Both the position numbers and the translations under genes were made by a program. The notes beneath the pieces were generated by a model. That model had not been told where the DNA came from, made no database searches, and saw nothing but the letters and a program-made list of their open reading frames with translations. A stretch of DNA of 64,000 nucleotides from Numida meleagris (taxonomy: Eukaryota > Chordata > Aves > Galliformes > Numididae). The number at the start of each line of letters is the position of its first letter. The stretch's first letter is position 1. The stretch is from assembly GCF_002078875.1 (NCBI RefSeq), contig NC_034411.1:50217938-50281937 (forward strand). Direction: 5' to 3'. Of the stretch, positions 47,971-60,269 are shown piece after piece.

Positions 47971-50900
47971 TCCAGTTAAATTGCTAACAAACTTGCTGAA
48001 GCTCAAATTGCTCCCATTTTCACAGGAACCATGCCAGGATATTACAGACAAAATGGCTAAATTGGTTCTGGAGGGGACCATAAGCTGTTTAAAATAAGAT
48101 TACATTTATTTTTTAAACATCTTGTTTGTATGTATGTATGCATGACTTAGAGTGTTGGTATGCTGTAATTTAACTGTATGATTTTATGCCTGCTGAACTT
48201 TAGGATGCTCATGAAAATTAGGTGCCCGTTTCTCTTGTTTCTCTGATGAATGAAATTTCAATAAGTACTGTCTTAGCCCTTTTTTGCCTGCATTATGCTT
48301 TCATGTTAGCTATTTTCAATCACAGCCTGCTATCTTATTCTTTCCTGTTTGATTCTCCTATTTGCATGGATCTTTACACCCTTTCTTGCAACACTCTATC
48401 TCTTAATCTCCACATTATAGCACTATTCGTCTTCCCCTACTTATTTTCTGTGTAATATGTATTAGAACACCCTTAACCTTCATCTTTTTTGTATTAGCAT
48501 CTCCACAAACTGCTGTAATGCACATTCAAAAATTGCAAAGGAAAGCATAATTCCCAGGGAACAGAGGGCAGGTATTTGTGAGAATCCAGGAAGGACTGGA
48601 AAACAGCCTCTCTGCTGCGCATCTGGTTTACTTCTAGAAAGAACTTGCTGGTGAAGATTCATTTATTTTCTTTACATCACGGCGCATGTTGGAGGGAAAG
48701 CAGAGTCAGTCCTCCTGTCCTTGTAGCTGTAAAGGCAGGCAAGATCAGGCAACACCTCTTATAGCACAAACACAATAGCACCTGCCAGAATTATACCGCA
48801 CCACATCTGTGTTTAACTTGGAAACAACATTTATCTACAGATATTTTAGGACAGATAAGACATGAAACAGGAAACAGTGAAATCAGAGAAGATAACTGGT
48901 AATCTTGTGCTTCCTTCCTAGCATTACAATGCTGAAAATATTGTGGTTACAGAGAGCAAAACTTGATTTTAACAGCAACGTAGCAAATAGCCCCTCTCTT
49001 TGAAGTTATTCTTAGCTTTCTGATCTTGACAAACAAATGGAGGGTATACTCTATTTGATCTTTAAAATGAAATTGGGAGAAAAATGCGCTTCTCAAACAA
49101 TTGCACAATTTCTTTAGTTGCGGCGATAGATAACCAGTTATTTGACTTGCAGTCAGATTTTCCCTTGCAATAATTATGTATTTTAAATATATAATTAATC
49201 AGTTTGTAAACAGATGTCTCTACTGAAGATCACACTCACTGAATTCTTATTCTTGCTTTGATACACAGTTAAAATGAGGAGCCTTGTATATGTTGCACTA
49301 ATTCAAAATGCGCACATTTATTTCTCAAGTAATTTATTTTAGAATCAAGGATTGTAAATTCATTACTTTGAGTAATTAAAGACTATTTTAAAAAAGACTA
49401 TTAAAAAAAAAAGGCTACACAAGTTTATGTAGATCAGCTTACCTATCTCGAGGAATTAGTTCTGCCAGACTATAGCGAACAAACCTATAGTCGCTAATAA
49501 GTAAGAAAAAACAAATAAAGCAACAAAACATAAAACAGCATTTAACTGTATACAGTATCTGTTCACTGATTCTTTCCTTATTAACACTTACTTTCTAATG
49601 AAAATACTGAATTCAGCTACTGGGGGCTGAATCATACATTTTCTTGATGGAATATTTTTCAGTATGAAGTTCCATCATCACTGTAATTCAGGAGGAGCCA
49701 CTCATGAAGCTGTGATGAAAGTGGGGTTTTACCCCTTAGTAAAGTCTGGCTTTTTTTGCTGTTCAAGGTGAGTAGAACAATCAAAGCAGTGAGCGTCTGA
49801 AGTATCAGCCCAACAAAATTCACATGATAACTTCAGTAGTTCTTTTGTGTCAGAACTTCCAGTGATGTAAGTGGTCATATGTTCAGCAACTTAATGCAAT
49901 CAGCCAAATTCATAGCAAAGTTCAACTGGAAAAAAATGTAGGTGTCTCTGCTCAGCTGCTGGTCATTAGAAAAACCCACTGGATTTGAAGATAGGTAATG
50001 TTAAACTAGGTATCCATTAAAGTACGTGTTATCCCCATCTACAAATCAGTAACATGAAGCAGAAGCATTGCTAGAGATGAGTTCCAGCCCTATCAGAACT
50101 GCATCTGTGATGGAACCAAAATCCAGAGATTTTTATCATGTCTTTTATCCTTATGGTCACATTTCAAGCTTGTTGAATGAAATCAAAGTAGAGTCCGAAT
50201 GAAACAGTCAATAAGTCTAGCATTCTTTTCTACTAGAATGCTGAAGAAATGTGTTAAGATGAAGAGCATCAAATAAAATAGAACAATAAGGTCATTGTTG
50301 TTTTTCCCTGGGAGAACTCTATATCTATCTGTTGTCCTTAGTTCCTGAACATGGGACTCACCTGAAACAGTGAGAAGAGGCAGAAACAACTGGGAATTAG
50401 TGCTGGTTAGGGTCTAGATGGATCCACAAACTTACACACATAATGTTCTCCCAACACACGTTTGCCACAGATTATAATTTCTTTTGTGCCTCAGCAACAA
50501 AATGTACATCTAGGTAGAGGTGACCTCTTCCTAAAAAAAAAACAACAATTTTTTTCACCTGACTCAGTAATATTTTGAAAACTATACTCTTATTCAGAGC
50601 AAACTGAAAATTATTTTGAATTAAGCACATAACAATAAGCCTAGATTCCTATTTACCAATAGATTACAAATTTAGCATTCTAAATCCCAGTTTTCTTAAG
50701 AAAGACATTTCTTAATCACAGCTATCACCAGCTATTCTATCTACCCGCTTCCTCTCGTCATTTCTACATTGCCAAGTCACGCTGTTTTGCATGAATGTAT
50801 TGATATCTACAGTAATGGATGTGTCTCAAAGTACTTGGCATCTCTCACATGTATCAAAAAAAGTCAAGCCTCCTTCAGTTAGTCCTCATCTATACAGATA

Positions 50901-51417
50901 AACATCAACAAATGCCTACAAGGAAATCAATTAATAGAACAGTATCTGGAGAGTAAAGGACATTTATTTAACTTAAATTGCATACCAATACAAAGTTTTT
51001 TTATGTTATAATCAAAACTAGCAATATTATAAAAGTAGTAGGACTTGAATTTAAGCCCCCTATATCACCAGCTGGCAGAGCATGAAGAGGCTCAGTCCTA
51101 CTCACTAAACTTACTCTCAGGACTGCTATCATAGATTTATTTCAGCCTCATTTTCAGATCATCTTCCTATCCAGATTCCACATAACCTATGAACCAAGAC
51201 AGCATTTCACAGGCTGGCTGAAAATCAAGACCTTCCTATTCCCATCTGTGTGCACCTTACAGCATTAAGACTAAATCTAGTTACTTTCAGAAGTCACTTG
51301 AGAAGTATCATATATCAAAACGTCAGTAGATTATTTGATCTCCTGTGACTGAGAAGTCAATAACTCCATCTCTACTTCTCCACCACCCCAGGAGACAGCT
51401 CAGAGTGGGCAGCAGAT

Positions 51418-51440
51418 GCATGCCTAGACACTAGGCATGC
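51418..51440. other. Perfect 10-bp-arm inverted repeat
   Basis: GCATGCCTAG (51,418-51,427) and its exact complement CTAGGCATGC (51,431-51,440) are separated by ACA. It could form a small hairpin or a palindromic protein site. Pairing does not extend beyond the arms, so it is too short for a microRNA precursor. Confidence 0.75.
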
Positions 51441-51949
51441 CATGTTTGCGCCATCTCTATCCTTCTGGTCATCTCTCAGGCACTCATTCCTATTTTCTTT
51501 ATACTGATGTATTGCTGTGCATAGGCATTTCAGGAAGCATTTTAAATTAGATCAAAGTGGAGCACATTATGAAACTGTTTGCACATGTACACTGTGTATA
51601 TAGAGTGTGCTCCACCCTCAGCAACCATGCAGATGGAGTTATGTGAGTAAGCTACGTTTGCCTCCGCAACAAATTCCAAGCTATGAGAAAACTCTGTCTC
51701 AGATCCCCTTCCTCTCTCAGAAATACTTCGTTGCTTATTGCTACTTTAAATTTTCCCTGACAGACCATGTATCACACCAGGAACAACAAAAAAATCCAAA
51801 TGGTTGTATTAAGACTTAGATGTTCATGCTCAGCTCTCTAACTATTTTATGAATCAACAAAAGGCAGGAATTGTCAGAGTCATTTATTAAGACTGGAAAC
51901 CAAAAATCATTTGACCATTTTTCACTCAGTGACCATTTTTTATGCTGTT

Positions 51950-51970
51950 TTTGTTGTTGTTGTTGTTGTT
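51950..51970. repeat. (GTT)7 microsatellite
   Basis: Seven GTT units follow a short T run. It is simple sequence. Confidence 0.85.
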
Positions 51971-53797
51971 CCAGCATATATATGTTCTTTCCTAGGATCT
52001 TTCTTTTTGCTGTGTGTAATCCTATATTTCACAAATTTACTGCTGATTACCATTCACATAGCCTGCTCAATAGCAAACTTCCTACATACCCTAAAGGATT
52101 TCCAGTTTTCTTAGTGCAATTGCCTTACTTTTCATTGTTCGGTTTTAGGGTATGATTTGTTCAAAGACCAGCAGATCTTTATCCATTGACAGTACAGCAA
52201 ATCCTTTATTCTCAAATTACTCAGCAGGTGTGGTTATCCTAATATTTCCACCTGGTGCTCCATAACACGTTGGATAGATGTGAGATGCATTTTCATTTCC
52301 ATCATGGTCTCTTAGCCCAGTTTTTGTGTGCTTGAAAGCAAATAGCTCATGATTTCTCTTAGCTTTTCAATGAACTTAAAATGAAAAATGCTCAGGCATG
52401 ATATATTGAGGACTGAATCTTGTAGGTTTGATCAGTATTTGCAGCAGAACTTGGTAGGCAACTGATCCCAAAACCTTTAGAGGGTCTAAGAAAAAATTGT
52501 GAAATATCACTGGAATTATAACTCCATGCATAACATATTGAGAGAAAGTGAGAAAATCAGGAACGCTTATGTGAACTAAAATCAGTTTTTCACAGCTCAA
52601 ACAATCCATAAGCTTTCCTCTTCAATATTTTACAAACTTGTCACCTCTTCAGTAAAATAAAGGCTCAAAAGGGAAGAGACTGAATTGCCTCCCTTTTTCT
52701 TTTCATATTTTTACACCTATGCGCTCTGCCAAAACATTTTTGCACTAAGGGATATAATCCTGAACTCTCACACTCTCTGCCCACCTCATAACTCTGCCTG
52801 CATTTCCATCTTGTCTTCTTTCTACAGTCAATACAGCAGATCAAGTGAGCAATTCCTTTATCCAGAGCCACCTAAAAAAACCACCATTTTTTTCACTGGA
52901 TTTTACTACAGTATTAGTTTACGTGAGGGTGTGCACTACATACATGTGTATGAGTCCTGTATACAGTTGTGTATATGTGTATGTGGCATTGCATATGCTT
53001 TGTGGACGCTTTCTTTCCCTCTGAAATTGCCAGCATATTCACAGCGCAGTTCAGTGACTCAGAAATATGTTAGCATTAACCTCCTTCTGATATAACAAAT
53101 CAACTATCATTCTTCCTTATTTTGGTTGTTTTGTCTCCCTCTCACAGTGCATCTGAACTAAAGCAAGAAGAGCTAGAAAGAAAACAACAAAAAATGAGTG
53201 GATGTACACCACTACCTAAAGGTCATCCCTTAACTCACAGGGACCTACTCAAAAACTCTGTCAACAAGGTGTGCTTTTGTTCATTTGTTTGTTTTTGTTT
53301 ATCATTTTCATTGTAAGCATTGTAACAGGACAGCTGATAACTATTTCTTCACTGAAACAGAGTGAGAGCTGCAGTTCTCCATCTGTGTCCAGATGCAGGG
53401 ATCTCCATCCGCAGCACAATCCACCCAGTCTGACCCTTCTAAGCCTGGGTGTGACAGAGGGACTAGGGCAGAGCTGGGAAGAGAGGAGAGGGACAGCATG
53501 AGTCCTGCTGCCATGTGTTCAGAACCAAAATGGGGAGAGATTCAGAAAGTAAGAGGAGGCAAAGAAAGGTTATCATGGCCCTACCCCTATCTGGTAACTG
53601 GAAATATGCCAAAATGGAAAGATTTAGACCTGTGCACACCCCCTCCTGCTTTGCATTTCCTAAAGTGTCAAAGGATAACCTGTTAATAAACTAATCTGTG
53701 ACTACCACATTCTGCATTAAGTTTTGACCTCTCTAATTTGTTTGCCTCTCACTGCCTTTCTCCAGCTGTTTGCTATATGTTGTTGGGATTTAGCTGA

Positions 53798-53865
53798 AGC
53801 TGTGAGCTCCTTGAGTCAGGACCCTATCTGCTGGTCATTGCCTTCCAGAAAACAATAAATGGCAG
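53798..53865 (+). mobile_element. Possible relic of an ancient LINE/SINE tail
   Basis: The order 'gctgtgagctccttgagtca', 'ggaccctat', then 'acaataaat' matches the tail pattern 'TGTAAGCTCCTTGAGGGCAGGGACC...CAATAAAT' known from ancient L2/L3- and MIR-type tails in amniotes. Birds keep few such copies. Only about 70 bp can be matched, by eye and from memory, so this could be chance. Confidence 0.3.
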
Positions 53866-54151
53866 GATAGTAATGCTCACCAACTGACCAGTCTCTTTGG
53901 GCACTAAAGGCCAGCAGAAGTTCAGGTCAGTTTCAGCAAAATTAAATGGCTGTAATTAATTCCATATCAATGATATTCGCAGGATAGTGGCAAGGGGTAC
54001 AAACACATTAAGAAAAGCAAAAGTGAAATTAAAAGTTGGGTTCGCAAAAAAATGGCATGTGATGCAATTAGACCAAGATTAACTTACTCTGGGATTTTTT
54101 CTGCAACATTTTTCCTTCATTTATTTTAACAGTAAATCTCTATTCAGTGGG

Positions 54152-54190
54152 AAAAAAAAAAAAAAAAGAGAGAGAGAGAGAGAGAAAGAA
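54152..54190. repeat. (A)16(GA)n microsatellite
   Basis: Sixteen A (54,152-54,167) run into about nine GA units, then a short AAAGAA end. It is uninterrupted enough to be length-variable. No retroposon body was recognised before the A run. Confidence 0.92.
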
Positions 54191-54329
54191 TTGTAAACAT
54201 ATAAACATAACTTGGTCTATTTCAGTATCTGACAGACAAGTTTTCCTGTTGTAATGAAAGCTGTTTGGTGCTTTCCAGTCTCAAACAGAATGCAAAAGTA
54301 CCTTCTACGTCTGAGCAGCACAGGATAAC

Positions 54330-54520
54330 TTGCCTGGCTGTACAAACTCTAATTTCTATCTAATACTCTGTCCTTATTACCCTGCGAGGCAGCTCTGAAC
54401 AGCTCCTCGGCTTCTGACAGATCTCATTTACAAAAATACGCTGCTGGGATTGATGTTTTAATTGTCTTATTATGCCAGGCAACTTGTTTCACTCTAAATT
54501 GTTTCCTGGATGATTCTTCC
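54330..54520. promoter_or_regulatory. Candidate conserved non-coding element
   Basis: A repeat-free 190-bp segment with a few CpGs and TAAT/ATTA-type cores (for example 'gttttaattgtcttattatg' near 54,454) and no open frame of note. It resembles vertebrate conserved enhancers in texture. This is a pattern-based guess without any alignment. Confidence 0.2.
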
Positions 54521-55844
54521 CCACTTGTTTTCAACACTAAAGGCTATGCAAGAATTTACAGGATTTGGATTTGTCCTGGTCAGTATTTAGTTTACCCATC
54601 TCAGCAGGGAAGTCTAAGCCTCAAAGCTGATGGGTAAAAATGTGACACAGAAATATTTTCCTGGAGACTATGGAACAGGAGAGGCCAAGAACTGCAGGCA
54701 CAGCCAGACTCAAGAGTTATGTCTTGGGGAGCCTTCTAGCAGGTCCCAGTTCTTGCTATCAGCGTCACAGACTGAAAAACTCAGCCTCCAAATGTATCAT
54801 ATTCTGCCTACAGTGGCACTGCAATCCCCTTTCAAAACCAGCAGGACTCAGAGCATCTAAAATGAAACCTTGTATCCTGTGGCACATAGCAGTTATGATG
54901 CACCTCTTTATTACATCCTAAGTTCCCTATAAAGAAGTATTGATTGAAGAAAAAACTCATAAGGATCAATGGCTTATGTTCCAGCTGTGCTTTATGTTAC
55001 AATAACAGCTCTTTGGAGAGTTGGTGCTGAGCGAGTGCAAAGTAATATCAGTAATTCCCCCCTACTTGAACCGTATCATCCAATCTCAAATTCTTCACCA
55101 TTCTCACCATTTGCACATTGACTGTTGGGTAGAAATAGCTACCATAGTGCCAAAGGATAGCATAAATAGAAGGGGAATGGAGCAGTGCTGAGTGCAGACT
55201 AAGAAAAAAAAATCTGATCCAAAGAACGTATGCTCCAGGACAAAGTGGCAGGCTGTGCTGAGGGAGGCACTGCCCCTCTGTTTCCAGGATGTGCAAATCC
55301 AAAGTGCAGCAGCTGGTAGTTATAGCACTGCTCACCTCACTTGCCATTTCGTGATGGGTGTCACAGAGGGGCATGTGCCAGGGTGGCACTGGGAATCCAG
55401 ATCACCGGTGTTCTGAGAATTATATGCATGGGAAATGAGCACCTCTGCTATACTTGTGTGGATGTTTTAATAATAGCAGCAACTTCCTCTGTTGCGTGAG
55501 AGTGCAGAGCTAGTAATGAGTTGTTTGCAGAAGGATTTAATTTGTATGTCTTCGCTATTAAACATTATCCATATAAAAGGTGCTCTGTCTTTTCTACCCA
55601 GGGAACAGCAGGACCTTTTTCTGCTCAACCAGAAAATCTTCCCTTCAAAATCTTTGTCTCTTTTACCAAACACCTGTCCTAGCCTCTGTCCCTGCTCATT
55701 CCCTCTCAGATACTTGTCCTTATCTGAGGTTTTCTCCATGCACATTCCTGTTCAGACCAGCTTTTTTTTCCCCAAACATCCTCACCCACCTCTGCCTGCC
55801 CTCTATGGCCTGCTGAAAGCAAACCCAGTGCGAGCCTTCCCATA

Positions 55845-56026
55845 AAATCATAGAATCTTTAAGTTTGGAAAGATCACTAAGATTATCTCATCCACCCACC
55901 AACCCATCCCCACCACACCCACTGACCATGTCCCTCAGTGCCACATCCACACATTTATTGAACATCTCCAGGGACGGTGACTCCACCGCTTCCTTGGGCA
56001 GCCTGTTCCAGTGCCTTACCATCTTC
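55845..56026 (-). mobile_element. CR1 LINE, 5'-truncated
   Basis: The plus strand starts 'aaatcatagaatctttaag' and continues through 'gttggaaagatcactaagat' and 'ggcagcctgttccagtgcc', the reverse complement of the CR1 3' UTR and the last part of ORF2. The stretch 'cagggacggtgactccacc' is the antisense of the usual CR1 'gtggagtcaccatccctg' segment. About 180 bp survive, and similarity stops near 56,026. An open frame of 72 codons on the plus strand (55,865-56,083) is antisense to the element and is not a gene. Confidence 0.92.
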
Positions 56027-57589
56027 TCATCTGCTGTGCAATGTGGGCCCTATGTTGGCACAGCTCCTACCAGCACATCCTGAGAGCTAGCTCCATTTCT
56101 GATGATCGCACCAAGCCTCTTCATTACCATAACTTCTCCACCTCTTTTGGGCCTAGAGACTCCACAAGACGTCCAGGCACAAAAGGGTTAAAGAAATCCT
56201 TGCTATGACTTGTGAAGCAAGCCCAAAGCTTTAAAAGAGTCACCTTTCAGATCAGGGTGGTGGGAGGACTTTGCTCTGCTGTATCTTTTGGTAAAGATGA
56301 TTGTGACTCTGACACTGAAAGCATTCACACAAAACACAATTTAAATGTGTTTTTAAAATGTGTCAAGAATTTATAGACTTGCTGCGATTACTCCAAAACT
56401 GGGAAAAAGAAGGACTACCTTTAATGTAAAGCCATTGCTACCTAGTAAGAAAACAGTTTTGTATTCATATAAAGTATTTATTAGGTGTGAGGTTTTATAA
56501 ATTGTTTAGTTCTGCAGCCTTTAAAAAGAAAAACCAAAACCAAAACAGGTTACATTGAATGCATTACCAAGCATCCTGTGGAATATTTCACATAAAAGGA
56601 AGCAGAAGATGTATAAATGTAAACAGGCTAATTGTATGCAGATATAAATTATGCATGTTGGTCTTATGAAAAAGCATCCCTGATTTGCAGGGGTCTTACT
56701 CAGCAGCTTTGTGTCTTGTCTAAGGGGATATTTAGTATGGCTGTGATGTGCAGAATTTAAAACAAAATTTTGAATTCTGCAGAAGAAAAATATAGCCCAA
56801 CTGTGACAAGACTGCGCTGCTGGGAGCAGGTGGGTTTCATTTTATTTTATTTTATTCTATTTTATTTTATTTTATTGACTGTTCTGCGCATTAACCCTGT
56901 TAACATCTGAGTATGCCTGCCCACAGATACCATGCCAAGTAAAAGATTGTGTTAAGACTTAACGTTTGCAAAGGCATTAGGCTTATTTTGATGTTTCTTA
57001 ACAGGGATACGTAAAATATTCTCAAAGTCACAAACCTTTTCATGGTTGAAGCATTTCTGATTAGTCTCAGTCACAAGCAGCCTGGCCTGCAAAGGTGCTG
57101 AGCAGCTGTGATTCCCACCAGCTGCCCTGGGGACTGCATGGGGCCAGCTGAGGAGCCAGACAAATGGGGATAAATTCTAGAGTAGTTGAAATGGTCGCTG
57201 CCCAGGCACAGCTGTCTCCCTCTACATAGTATCCCTGCAAGTCCGGCAGAATCCCTTTCCTCCAAATAACAGCAGAAGCATATTCAAACCCAACTTGTAC
57301 ATTTGTGCTGAGGGCCTCTTTATTGTGGGGGCAGGATTATGGATACCCACCTGTGGGTATGACTCACACCCACATTTCCTGTCTTTCTGTCACAGATTAG
57401 TGAATGATGCTGAAAAAGCAAGATGATGAAAAACAAGTCTGTGGAAACACAAAGTAACTGCACTGAGGTGGAACCAAAGACCTCACTGCACTGAAGTCAG
57501 AGTGGCATGATAAACTTCAACCTTGATTTCTGAACTGGCATATGTAATCAAAAGGCCTGGAGTTGTGACATTCAATGAATCTTTCAAGT
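56027..57589. other. Gene-less sequence between two CR1 copies
   Basis: Unique DNA with a TTTTA microsatellite at 56,839-56,876 and a GC-richer patch at 57,070-57,260. The 64-codon minus-strand frame in that patch (57,265-57,071) has no recognisable feature. Nothing else was seen. Confidence 0.5.
56839..56876. repeat. (TTTTA)n microsatellite
   Basis: About seven TTTTA units with one T-to-C interruption near 56,857. It is simple sequence. Confidence 0.92.
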
Positions 57590-57999
57590 CAAGGGTTATA
57601 CTCCCCAAGGAGCTGGGTTTGTTTAGCTTAGAGAAGGGAAGGCTCGGGGAGACCTCATCATGGCTTTCCAGTACTTAAAGAGAGCTTATAAACAGGAGAG
57701 AGAGCTACTTTTACGTGATCTGATAGTGATAGGACAAGGGGGAATGGCTTTAATTTAAAAAAGCGGAAATGTAGGTTAGATATTAAGAAGAAATTCTTTA
57801 CTTAAAGGGTGGTGAGGCACTGGCACAGGCTGCCCAGAGAAGCTATGAATGTCCCATGCCTGGAGGCATTGAAGGCCAGGTTGGATGGGATCCTATGCAG
57901 CCTGATCTGGTAGGTGGCAGCTTTGGCCATGGCAGAGGGGCTAGAGCTCAATGATCTTTGGGATCCCTTCCAGTCTATCATTCTGTTATACTGTATGAC
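57590..57999 (+). mobile_element. CR1 LINE, 5'-truncated, degraded ORF2 end and 3' UTR
   Basis: The element begins near 'agggttatactccccaagga' and follows the CR1 ORF2 C-terminal code (GLFSLEKGRL-like, then a segment matching DIRRNSL). Stops and frameshifts break it, including 'ttaatttaaaa' near 57,750. The end matches the CR1 tail: 'gaggggctagagctcaatg', 'ggatcccttccag', then decayed ATTCTATG units near 57,980-57,997. Its 3' UTR ('gatcctatgcagcctgatct') differs from the copy at 26.7 kb, so it belongs to another subfamily and is older. It has no coding capacity. Confidence 0.93.
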
Positions 58000-60269
58000 T
58001 GGAGAACCATAAGTGTGGAGAGAGAAAACATATTGATCTAGACCAGGATAGCCCTATCCAATTGGCCAGTCCAGTTTGGAATATATCTATTAAATACAAA
58101 TTGTAAGTGTTCTTCAGTGTTAAGTGAACATACAAAGCATCAAGACAAGGTATAAACATGGGTAAAGGAATTCTTTCTTTTGGAAAAAATGTTACAAATG
58201 AAATGCACTCTTCATTACCACTTCTGGCAAAATAGATGCACAGAGAATGGTTCAGTAATAAAGTACCAGCAGCTTCTGAGAATGTGTGGTAGTACACAGG
58301 TCCATTAAGAGGAGCTACTGTACCTAGATATTCTAGCCATGCAGACATATGATGTTGCCATTTCAGAAAGCTGAGTGGAAAAAAAGAGAAAGAGTGAGCT
58401 ATTTCTGACTTGTTGTCTGTTGCTGCTTCTGCTACATTGTGCGATGGAGCAAGAGCTTGCATATTCACCTGCCATGATAAATTACATCAATTTCAGTCCC
58501 TGAAGACGGGGCTACTGGTGCAGAGAGCCACTAAACACTACCAGTTGCTTTATGACACTACAGACATTAGACAGAAGAAGTCATGCTGTGCAACTGAAAC
58601 ATAACCCTCTACCCTGGGACAGGCTGGACACAAATGTGAAAGTGGGATAATTCTTTCTTTCATTGTAAATACATCCTCATCCTGATGCCTCCTTCACAAA
58701 GAATCTGCACTGCATTAGCTCAATTTAGAATAAGTCTTAAAGACAGCCACTGCCATCTCTGACCCCGGCAACTTTTCTGTCTCCAGAAATGGCCAGTACC
58801 AGCTGCTCTGAAAGAGAATGAAAAAGCCTACAGCCAGCAGTTATTCAATAACAGGCCCTGAGGGGAAGTTTCTTCCCAAGCCTCATTAAATGTTGGCTTC
58901 ATTCTCAAATTCCTTCCAAACTTCTCAGATTCTTTTCTGGCCTCCTCATCTGGTGTCTACATTGCGAATTGGGCTTTCCAGCGAGGGTTTTCCTTGGCTG
59001 GCCCCACATCTTCCAATGCCTGCACTCACGGATGGATCTGGCAGAGGGCAGAGGCTGTGCTCTTGGCTTGCTCTGAGTGACTGCTGGCAACAGTCACCAC
59101 AGCATAGATCCTTGGTCTGCTGCTTAAACACAAGCAAAAGATGGTTTCCTTATCTGTTTCCTCTTGGCTGCTGCTACCACCTATCTCTTTTTCTTTGAGA
59201 TAAGATTTGTGGTTTTTTTTTTCTTTTCTTTTTCTTCTATTGGAGAGCATCATTTTCAAGACCTCCTTGAAGCACACCTAAAGCAATTTGTTGTGTAGCA
59301 GATAGAGTGAGCACATGTCACCAAGTATCAGGTTACCTTTCACAGCAGAGTGCACCTGGGCATTCAGGAGACAGAAATGGCAGACACATGTAGGGTGGAC
59401 CATAAATTGTTAGCAAATTAAGGCCCTAAGGGTTGTTTAAATATTGCAGTAATCATCTTGTCAGGCCAAGTCCCACATTCTGCTAAGATTAATCTGACAT
59501 TCATCAGGAATGGCACAATAGAAGGTTATTTAATTTGGATCACACTGCATTGGAACACTGGCAGAAGAACAGAAATGATCCAAATTGGAAACATTCTGCA
59601 GAGAGCCAGTCAAGAACAGCAAGCAAAGAGCAAAGAAGTGTGTGCTTATTGGACACAGACACATTAATTAGAATATATATACGTGCATAAACTTACAAGT
59701 GCACAGGAAGGTGGAAATTTCAGTGGCATTCAGTATTGGTCTGACCTTCTTTCTGTATCAAACCTTTCGGGATTCAGCTTCAGACTTGGATGGAGTGGGA
59801 ATACTGAAGAGTGTTTTCAAAACGCCTTTCCAAATATCTTCTCCCCATTTTTTGCCTCCCACTCTCTCATTATAGAAAAGAAAAACAACCCCAAGCCTTT
59901 TATGTATCACCTGGAGTAAAGATTGGCTATTAGGTGAATTACTCTCAGCACAGAAGTGCTCTCTTGATAGCATTTTTTAATCATTGAACATTTAAGTAGT
60001 GCTAGAAATGTATCTCCACTTTTGGCAACTTCACACATAAATCCTCTCTACAGCTTTCCCAACCATTACAAAGTTTTTCCATATTGCTGTAGTCTTCTCA
60101 TACATTCAAAACAATGACAAATCTGGTAACATTAATGCCCTTCAACCCCAGGAAAACAAAAAATAAAAACACATTTCCCTGGATCACAGCTGTTCTTCAC
60201 CGAATAAGTTACTTAGCCTATTAAACTTGCCAAATGGAACATACAAATAAAATGAGGGTTTATCTTACT
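58000..60269. other. Gene-less sequence with an unexplained minus-strand open frame
   Basis: It contains a minus-strand frame from 58,468 (GTG; first ATG two codons later) to 57,986, 160 codons, ending inside the CR1 tail. It is rich in Leu, Phe, His and Ser and matches nothing I know. The stretch 58,380-58,620 and parts of 59,440-59,660 look conserved by texture. A T/C-rich tract lies at 59,213-59,238. No gene is claimed. Confidence 0.4.
59213..59238. repeat. T/C-rich low-complexity tract
   Basis: Ten T followed by TTCTTTTC-type units. It explains Lys/Arg-rich frames on the minus strand. Confidence 0.8.

Larger units (their letters stand above)
46507..53797. other. Gene-less sequence
   Basis: Seven kilobases of AT-rich unique DNA. 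It contains short G/T or GTT simple repeats at 47,936-47,970 and 51,950-51,970, a TATG array at 48,127-48,142, a TG/TA-rich cryptic repeat at 52,938-52,985 and a perfect hairpin at 51,418-51,440. A GC-richer patch spans about 53,350-53,640. Open frames reach 136 codons (52,685-53,095 plus, non-ATG start, Ser/Tyr/Phe-rich) without recognisable domains. Confidence 0.5.
53866..55844. other. Gene-less sequence with a microsatellite
   Basis: Unique DNA holding the (A)n(GA)n array near 54.15 kb and the conserved-looking block at 54,330-54,520. A minus-strand frame at 55,389-55,048 (113 codons) and overlapping plus frames at 55,492-55,845 lack recognisable domains. Confidence 0.45.

Noticed and set aside
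55865..56083. 72-codon plus-strand frame
   Set aside because: It is the antisense of a minus-strand CR1 tail.
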